DNA of 45,159 nucleotides from Paenibacillus naphthalenovorans (GTDB lineage Bacteria; Bacillota; Bacilli; Paenibacillales; NBRC-103111): NCBI RefSeq assembly GCF_900099895.1, contig NZ_FNDY01000035.1:1-45159 (forward strand). Reading direction: 5' to 3'. The position numbers and the translations under genes were made by a program. Positions 41,262 through 45,159 of this stretch are shown piece by piece. A model generated the notes under the pieces. The model had not been told where the DNA came from. It saw only the letters and a list, made by a program, of their open reading frames with translations, and did not search any database. The first letter of the stretch is position 1, and each line of letters begins with the position of its first letter.

Positions 41262-42110
41262 ATGAATTTTCGTTTCAAAAACATGCTCCTGGCATGTGTA
41301 TTTGCCGTGCCTTCAGTTTTAACGGCATCTATACCCGCACATGCGCAGGAACCTGTACGCCTGGCTGATGACGTCAAGGTACAGGTAAACAAAAAGCTCG
41401 TGGCATTTCCGGATGCACAGCCTTTTGTGGATGAGAATCACAAACTTCAGGTCCCCGCGAGAGCGGTTACGGACAAGCTCGGGTACAAGCTTCAGTGGGA
41501 ACAAGACGGTTCCCGATTCACCATTACAATACAGAGCAGCGACAAAACCGTTTCGCTGTCGACCGGTGACCGGAGCATGACGGTTAATGGAAAGCCGACT
41601 CAAATTACGGACCCGGCCAAGTTTGTAGACGGACGCGTGTATGTCCCTTTTCGGCTGATTTCCGATACTTTCGGAATCAAAACCCAATGGGACAAGATCA
41701 ACCGGATCGCGATTCTCAGCACGGACGGCCAATATCATGCTCCCGCATGGTACCGCCCGGTGAACAAGGTTAGCAAGGTACCGAATTATTCCAAAGTGAT
41801 CGTAGCCAAGGCTACGGCCTATACTGCTTCTGCCGATGAGAACGGCGGTTATGCGGGACTCGACTATATGGGCAACCCGCTGCGTCTGGGCACCATTGCC
41901 GTAGATCCGTCCGTGATCCCGCTCGGCTCTAAAGTGTATGTCGAGGGTTATACGTATGATGGTCTTCCTGCCGGCGGAATGTACGCCACGGCAACCGATA
42001 CAGGAGGTGCGGTGAAAGGCAACCGCATAGACATTTTCCTGCCTGAGAGCAAAAATAAAGCAAGAATGTTCGGAATTCAACAAGTAAAAGTATATATTCT
42101 CGGTTCATGA
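41262..42110 (+). CDS. Secreted stalk-domain/3D-domain cell-wall protein
   Basis: This 282-residue exported protein has a signal peptide to about residue 28 (SIPAHA-QE), then a copper-amine-oxidase-like 'stalk' domain (VPARAVTDKLGYKLQWEQDG, VYVPFRLISDTFGIKTQWD) and a C-terminal 3D domain with AYTASADENGG, TIAVDPSVIPLGSKVYVEGY and TATDTGGAVKGNRIDIF. The three Asp residues define the family (MltA/RpfB-like), considered murein lytic. AGGAGGG marks ATG 41262. The c-di-AMP riboswitch upstream fits a wall-remodelling enzyme. Confidence 0.92.
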   Translation: MNFRFKNMLLACVFAVPSVLTASIPAHAQEPVRLADDVKVQVNKKLVAFPDAQPFVDENHKLQVPARAVTDKLGYKLQWEQDGSRFTITIQSSDKTVSLSTGDRSMTVNGKPTQITDPAKFVDGRVYVPFRLISDTFGIKTQWDKINRIAILSTDGQYHAPAWYRPVNKVSKVPNYSKVIVAKATAYTASADENGGYAGLDYMGNPLRLGTIAVDPSVIPLGSKVYVEGYTYDGLPAGGMYATATDTGGAVKGNRIDIFLPESKNKARMFGIQQVKVYILGS

Positions 42111-42137
42111 TCTTATTTGATTCTCATCCATAGCACG

Positions 42138-42175
42138 AAGCGGCCGTCTCTCCATCGAGGCGGCTGCTTTTTTTT
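42138..42175 (+). terminator. Terminator of the 3D-domain gene
   Basis: AAGCGGCCGTCTC (from 42138) pairs with GAGGCGGCTGCTT with G-T pairs, followed by a T8 run ending at about 42175. Confidence 0.85.
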
Positions 42176-42254
42176 GGCTGCCGGACTTGCCGCATACTTT
42201 TGTTCTGACGTCCAAAACCTAAGATGGTCATGTCAGAACGGAGGTCGATTCGTT

Positions 42255-42944
42255 ATGCATCGCCGTATGTGTAGGTTCATGATTGCTTTGGTGGTCCTGT
42301 TTCTTACCGGCGCCGCACCCTCAAACAGCGAGGTCGTATGGAACGTCGAGACGGATCAGAAGCTGATCGCACTTACGTTTGATGATGGGCCGAATCCGGT
42401 GTATACGCCGCAGATTTTGGATTTGCTGAATCAATACGGGGCTAAAGGCACTTTTTTCGTTATTGGCAAACGCGTGCAGATGTACCCTGCCATTGCCATC
42501 CGCGAGGTAAACGAGGGACATGAAATCGCCAATCATACGTTCGATCATCATTACTTGAAAAACTTTCCCCCCGAACGTCTCGTAGAAGAAATCCGCCAAA
42601 CCCAGGAGGTTATATTCGATATCACAGAACAAATGCCGCACGTTTTCCGTCCCCCTGGAGGTTTTTACAATGATGCCTTGCTTCAATCTGTCAAAAAGGA
42701 TCAACTTACGGTCGTGATGTGGTCTTGGTATCAGGATACGCAGGATTGGAAAAAGCCGGGCGTAGACAAAATTGTCCGCCAGGTTCTGGACAATGCCCAC
42801 AACGGCGATATTGTGCTGTTCCACGATCTTCAAGGGGACTGCACCCAGACCGTAGAGGCTCTTAAACAAATTTTACCCGAGCTGACGCGGCGGGGTTATC
42901 AGTTCGTCACCGTATCAGATTTGATTGCCAAAACACGCAAATAA
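42255..42944 (+). CDS. Polysaccharide deacetylase (CE4, NodB domain)
   Basis: A 229-residue exported or membrane-anchored deacetylase acting on N-acetylated sugars, probably peptidoglycan or chitin-like chains. A hydrophobic N-terminal segment (FMIALVVLFLTGAA) precedes the NodB domain. Motifs in order: LTFDDGPNP (D43, D44), HEIANHTFDHH (metal His94 and His98), FRPPGGFYN, VMWSWYQDTQDW and DIVLFHDL. The start is ATG 42255 after GGAGG; the frame reaching 42117 would overlap the preceding terminator. It resembles PdaA/PdaB-like sporulation deacetylases, but the specific role is open. Confidence 0.9.
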   Translation: MHRRMCRFMIALVVLFLTGAAPSNSEVVWNVETDQKLIALTFDDGPNPVYTPQILDLLNQYGAKGTFFVIGKRVQMYPAIAIREVNEGHEIANHTFDHHYLKNFPPERLVEEIRQTQEVIFDITEQMPHVFRPPGGFYNDALLQSVKKDQLTVVMWSWYQDTQDWKKPGVDKIVRQVLDNAHNGDIVLFHDLQGDCTQTVEALKQILPELTRRGYQFVTVSDLIAKTRK

Positions 42945-43038
42945 ACCGTTTATCTTCAAAAGATGTGATCATGGTGCGGTCGGGATGTCCTATGATATAA
43001 TCAATTGGAATTCAATAAGCTATGTTATGAGGGATATC

Positions 43039-43509
43039 ATGCTTTCTTTTGAAGAAAAACGTGCCGTTGTGGAATCGTTCCCGGAGTTGGAACGTAAAAA
43101 TGTATCCTTGGGCCGGATCAATTATCATTATGAAAAAAGCGCCCATGACAAAAAGATTGTGGTTTATCATCTGCATCCGAACGGTAACGGTTTTGTTTAT
43201 GCCGGTCTTCTGTATGGTTACGATCAGGATGACAAAGGCTTGGTCAATATTCGTGATTTCTCCAAGGAACAGCTTCATGCGATCATAGAGGCCTCCATCC
43301 GCTCTCTCTCCCCGAGAACAACAGAGGAACAGGCCATTATTGGAGATGCAAAAGAAGAAAGATGGATCGGTCCGGATAACCATACGCTTGTGCTGCTGGA
43401 AGAAGACGAAATGTGGTATGTGTACTCGGGACTTCATCTGGAGTCCGCTTTTGACACCTATGCTGAGGCGATCGAATATCTGCACGATGAAGGATTTTCA
43501 CGTATGTAG
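43039..43509 (+). CDS. Hypothetical alpha/beta protein
   Basis: This 156-residue protein is of unknown family. The text includes FEEKRAVVESFPELERKNVS, KIVVYHLHPNGNGFVYAG, NIRDFSKEQLHAIIEASIRS and TLVLLEEDEMWYVYSG. Two similar beta-strand segments are followed by helices. The start ATG 43039 has GAGGG six bases upstream; earlier in-frame codons have none. A TATAAT-like element (TATGATATAATC) lies near 43,000. A terminator follows 43 bp after the stop. Confidence 0.6.
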   Translation: MLSFEEKRAVVESFPELERKNVSLGRINYHYEKSAHDKKIVVYHLHPNGNGFVYAGLLYGYDQDDKGLVNIRDFSKEQLHAIIEASIRSLSPRTTEEQAIIGDAKEERWIGPDNHTLVLLEEDEMWYVYSGLHLESAFDTYAEAIEYLHDEGFSRM

Positions 43510-43552
43510 CTTTATCGCTTAGGGTTTCAGGACCACGCTTGGTGTTCAAATG

Positions 43553-43592
43553 AAGGCACCTCACTCTTGGTTGGGATGGGGTGCCTTTGCCT
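43553..43592 (+). terminator. Terminator of the hypothetical gene
   Basis: AAGGCACC at 43553-43560 pairs with GGTGCCTT at 43580-43587, followed by T-rich sequence. Confidence 0.75.
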
Positions 43593-43645
43593 TTGTTTTT
43601 TGTATCATAAACTTGTTCAGGATCATGGGAAAGGAGCGGCGCCGC

Positions 43646-44410
43646 ATGGTTTTCAGAGAGCAACACGCTTACTTGAGGAGTATCGAGCTGTTAAGGGACC
43701 GGATTCCCTCATTTACAGCATACCCGTTTAATCTTCCTTCCTTGCGCGAACTCACCTCTTTGCCTTTGCACCCCAAAGTAACCTATATTATAGGCGAGAA
43801 CGGAATGGGAAAATCCACGCTGCTTGAAGCGGCGGCTATCGCATGGGGATTTAATCCGGAGGGCGGCAGTCTCCATTTTACATTTTCTACCCGTTCATCG
43901 CATTCCGAGCTGCACCGCTATATCCGTTTGGTACGCGGAGTCCGTAAACCGAAAGACGGCTTCTTTTTCCGCGCCGAAACCTATTACAACCTGGCAACGA
44001 ACATTGATGAAATGGATCGTGAGCAGTCCTCGGGCCCCCCTATCATACGGTCATATGGCGGCAAATCACTGCACGAGCAATCCCATGGAGAATCGTTCTT
44101 CGCGGCTTTCCTTCACCGTTTCGGAGGGAATGGCCTTTACATTTTGGATGAGCCCGAGGCGGCCTTGTCTCCTTTTAAGCAGCTGTCCATGCTAACCCGT
44201 ATTCACGCTTTAGTGAACCGAAACTCCCAGTTTATTATTTCTACTCATTCTCCCATTTTAATGGGATATCCCGACGCTCTGATGTACAATCTTACGGACA
44301 AGGGCATTGAACAGATAACTCTGGAAGAAACCGATCATTATATCATTATGAAACAGTTCCTGCTAAACCGGGAACGGATGCTGAAGGAATTGTTCGCAGA
44401 TGTGGAATAA
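43646..44410 (+). CDS. AAA/ABC-type predicted ATPase (COG3910-like)
   Basis: This 254-residue single ATPase domain is of the SMC/ABC-related predicted ATPase type. Walker A is IIGENGMGKST, the C-loop-like serine segment is EQSHGESFF, Walker B YILDEPEAALSP, and the switch His is in ISTHSPILMG. No transmembrane or partner subunit is encoded nearby, so it is not a transporter subunit. Start ATG 43646 has AAAGGAG about 10 bp upstream; the longer frame would include the preceding terminator. The function is unknown; relatives are found as free-standing genes in many bacteria. Confidence 0.8.
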   Translation: MVFREQHAYLRSIELLRDRIPSFTAYPFNLPSLRELTSLPLHPKVTYIIGENGMGKSTLLEAAAIAWGFNPEGGSLHFTFSTRSSHSELHRYIRLVRGVRKPKDGFFFRAETYYNLATNIDEMDREQSSGPPIIRSYGGKSLHEQSHGESFFAAFLHRFGGNGLYILDEPEAALSPFKQLSMLTRIHALVNRNSQFIISTHSPILMGYPDALMYNLTDKGIEQITLEETDHYIIMKQFLLNRERMLKELFADVE

Positions 44411-44430
44411 TCATAAAAGACCAATAGCAG

Positions 44431-44467
44431 GAGCAGGCATCCTTGTGCTTCCGCCGGATCCCTGCTC
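44431..44467 (+). terminator. Terminator of the AAA ATPase gene
   Basis: GAGCAGGCATCC at 44431-44442 pairs with GGATCCCTGCTC at 44456-44467 with one mismatch, followed by TTTCTCT on the plus strand. It may serve the convergent small gene as well. Confidence 0.65.
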
Positions 44468-44499
44468 TTTCTCTAATGGCCTGTAACCGATCCATGAGG

Positions 44500-44697
44500 T
44501 CAGATTGGCTTTCCGTTCTTCTTCACATCAAACTTCCCGCTTCGGTTATCAACGGCTCCCGGCTGATTACCTACAGGAGGATCGATTTGTACGGCCTCAT
44601 TCGTTGTCCGCGTATGATGCAGGTCGGTTGCTCCCGCGGCATGGGTTCCTAATTCGGCCAGTTCTTCATTTTCGTTGTTATTTTGCACTTTGCTCAT
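44500..44697 (-). CDS. Small polar hypothetical protein (65 aa)
   Basis: A 65-residue hydrophilic protein rich in Asn, Gly and Asp: MSKVQNNNENEELAEL, then ATDLHHTRTTNEAV and a basic end. It has no hydrophobic segment and is probably unstructured. The ribosome binding site AAGGAGGAATG is very strong and well placed before ATG 44695-44697, so the gene is likely real. Small polar proteins of this kind in spore-formers are sometimes spore components, but nothing in the sequence proves that. Confidence 0.55.
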   Translation of the reverse strand: MSKVQNNNENEELAELGTHAAGATDLHHTRTTNEAVQIDPPVGNQPGAVDNRSGKFDVKKNGKPI

Positions 44698-44959
44698 GAA
44701 CTCATTCCTCCTTGAGGTGTGGTTTGTGAATTTACGCTTTCCTTCGACGTAGCTTCCGAGCTTTTTGGAGTATTCGAATCTAGATCCGTCATCTCCATAT
44801 ATCAGCTTTCTTGCTGGATATCATTACAGCTCTAAAGTTGCAAATCTTCAGTTAGTATGCAGTCTGTTTGCCCTGATTCATTCAACCGCTCTTTACCAAT
44901 AAAGGGAATATCGGAATGTTATGTATGTTAAAATCCAATTTACATCGAGGGAGGCTTCC
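44698..44959. other. Intergenic region between small gene and rRNA operon end
   Basis: No gene was recognised. It holds the ribosome binding site and presumably the promoter of the small minus-strand gene, and AT-rich sequence leading to the short frame at 44960. Confidence 0.4.
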
Positions 44960-45016
44960 ATGTATAAGCGTAATATTATCCTGAAGTACAAAAAGCCTGC
45001 AAGTCATTTAATATGA
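44960..45016 (+). CDS. 18-residue leader-like frame (doubtful)
   Basis: ATG 44960, six bases after GGGAGG, opens a frame of 18 codons (MYKRNIILKYKKPASHLI) that stops inside the rRNA operon terminator hairpin. It is probably a fortuitous frame or a truncated gene; it is listed because of the strong ribosome binding site. Confidence 0.2.
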   Translation: MYKRNIILKYKKPASHLI

Positions 45017-45030
45017 CTTGCAGGCTTTTT
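44990..45030 (-). terminator. Terminator of the rRNA operon
   Basis: An 18-bp perfect inverted repeat: AAAAAGCCTGCAAGTCAT at 44990-45007 pairs with 45013-45030, flanked by A5/T5 tracts. It follows the 5S gene by about 10 bp on the minus strand and can work in both directions. Confidence 0.9.
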
Positions 45031-45040
45031 GAATACATTT

Positions 45041-45157
45041 GCTTGGCGACGTTCTACTCTCCCAGGACCCTGCGGTCCAAGTACCATCGACGCTGGAAGG
45101 CTTAACGGTCGTGTTCGGTATGGGTACGCGTGGTTCCCTTCCGCCATCATCACCAAA
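45041..45157 (-). rRNA. rrf: 5S ribosomal RNA (at window edge)
   Basis: The minus strand reads TTTGGTGATGATGGCGGAAG, then the loop ACCCATACCGAACACG, GTTAAGCCTTCCAGCG, CGATGGTACTTGG and GAGAGTAGAACGTCGCCAAG, the typical 5S sequence of Bacillota. The 5' end lies within about two bases of the window edge, so the gene is complete or nearly so, and 23S should lie immediately beyond. Confidence 0.93.
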
Positions 45158-45159
45158 CG

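Overview
The window looks like a chromosomal segment of a spore-forming Bacillota, most probably Paenibacillus or a close relative. The evidence is the family content (YerC/TrpR-like regulator, SR1P-like peptide, DUF6483, 3D-domain and DUF3048 envelope proteins, YfiYZ/YfhA/YusV-like siderophore uptake), strong AGGAGG-type ribosome binding sites with frequent TTG and GTG starts, TTGACA/TATAAT promoters, guanine and c-di-AMP riboswitches, a Spo0A-type box, and a 5S rRNA gene at the right edge. No database search was possible, so the genus is an inference.

Layout, left to right. 1-1.6 kb is an AT-rich accessory patch: the tail of an IS3-family transposase, an orphan two-helix zinc-ribbon membrane protein, and a decayed IS256-family transposase. 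1.6-5.5 kb on the minus strand holds rlmD, a diacylglycerol kinase, a sirohydrochlorin-chelatase-like gene and yerC. 5.8-8.1 kb has an Arg-tailed glycine-rich protein and a gapB-type GAPDH gene overlapping a small SR1P-like gene. 8.2-10.4 kb has divergent thuA-like and araC-like genes and a tiny charged protein. 10.5-13.5 kb is an envelope/cytoskeleton cluster: a solute-binding-protein remnant, bactofilin, a membrane-anchored M23 peptidase and, divergently, a ParM/actin-like protein, with a Spo0A-type box between. 13.6-15.7 kb is a galactonate dehydratase with a GntR regulator. 15.8-18.8 kb is an ECF sigma factor, a large membrane-anchored partner and a DUF3048 lipoprotein. 19-20.8 kb has thioredoxin, an IDEAL-like protein, a cysteine-bearing Rrf2 regulator and a Gln-rich protein. 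20.9-25.2 kb is a complete Fur-boxed siderophore ABC importer.

26.0-40.2 kb is the de novo purine operon on the minus strand, in the order purE-K-B-C-S-Q-L-F-M-N, then two genes, then purD. It is preceded by candidate PurBoxes, a promoter, a guanine riboswitch and a terminator. The usual bifunctional purH is missing. Its place is taken by a stand-alone AICAR transformylase that resembles the animal ATIC C-terminal domain, followed by a separate PurO-type (archaeal-type) IMP cyclohydrolase. Together they would complete AICAR to IMP, and this is the most striking feature of the window.

40.2-45.2 kb holds a DUF6483 gene, a c-di-AMP riboswitch controlling a stalk/3D-domain cell-wall protein, a polysaccharide deacetylase, an AAA/ABC-type ATPase, small hypothetical genes, and the 3' end of an rRNA operon (5S gene and terminator).
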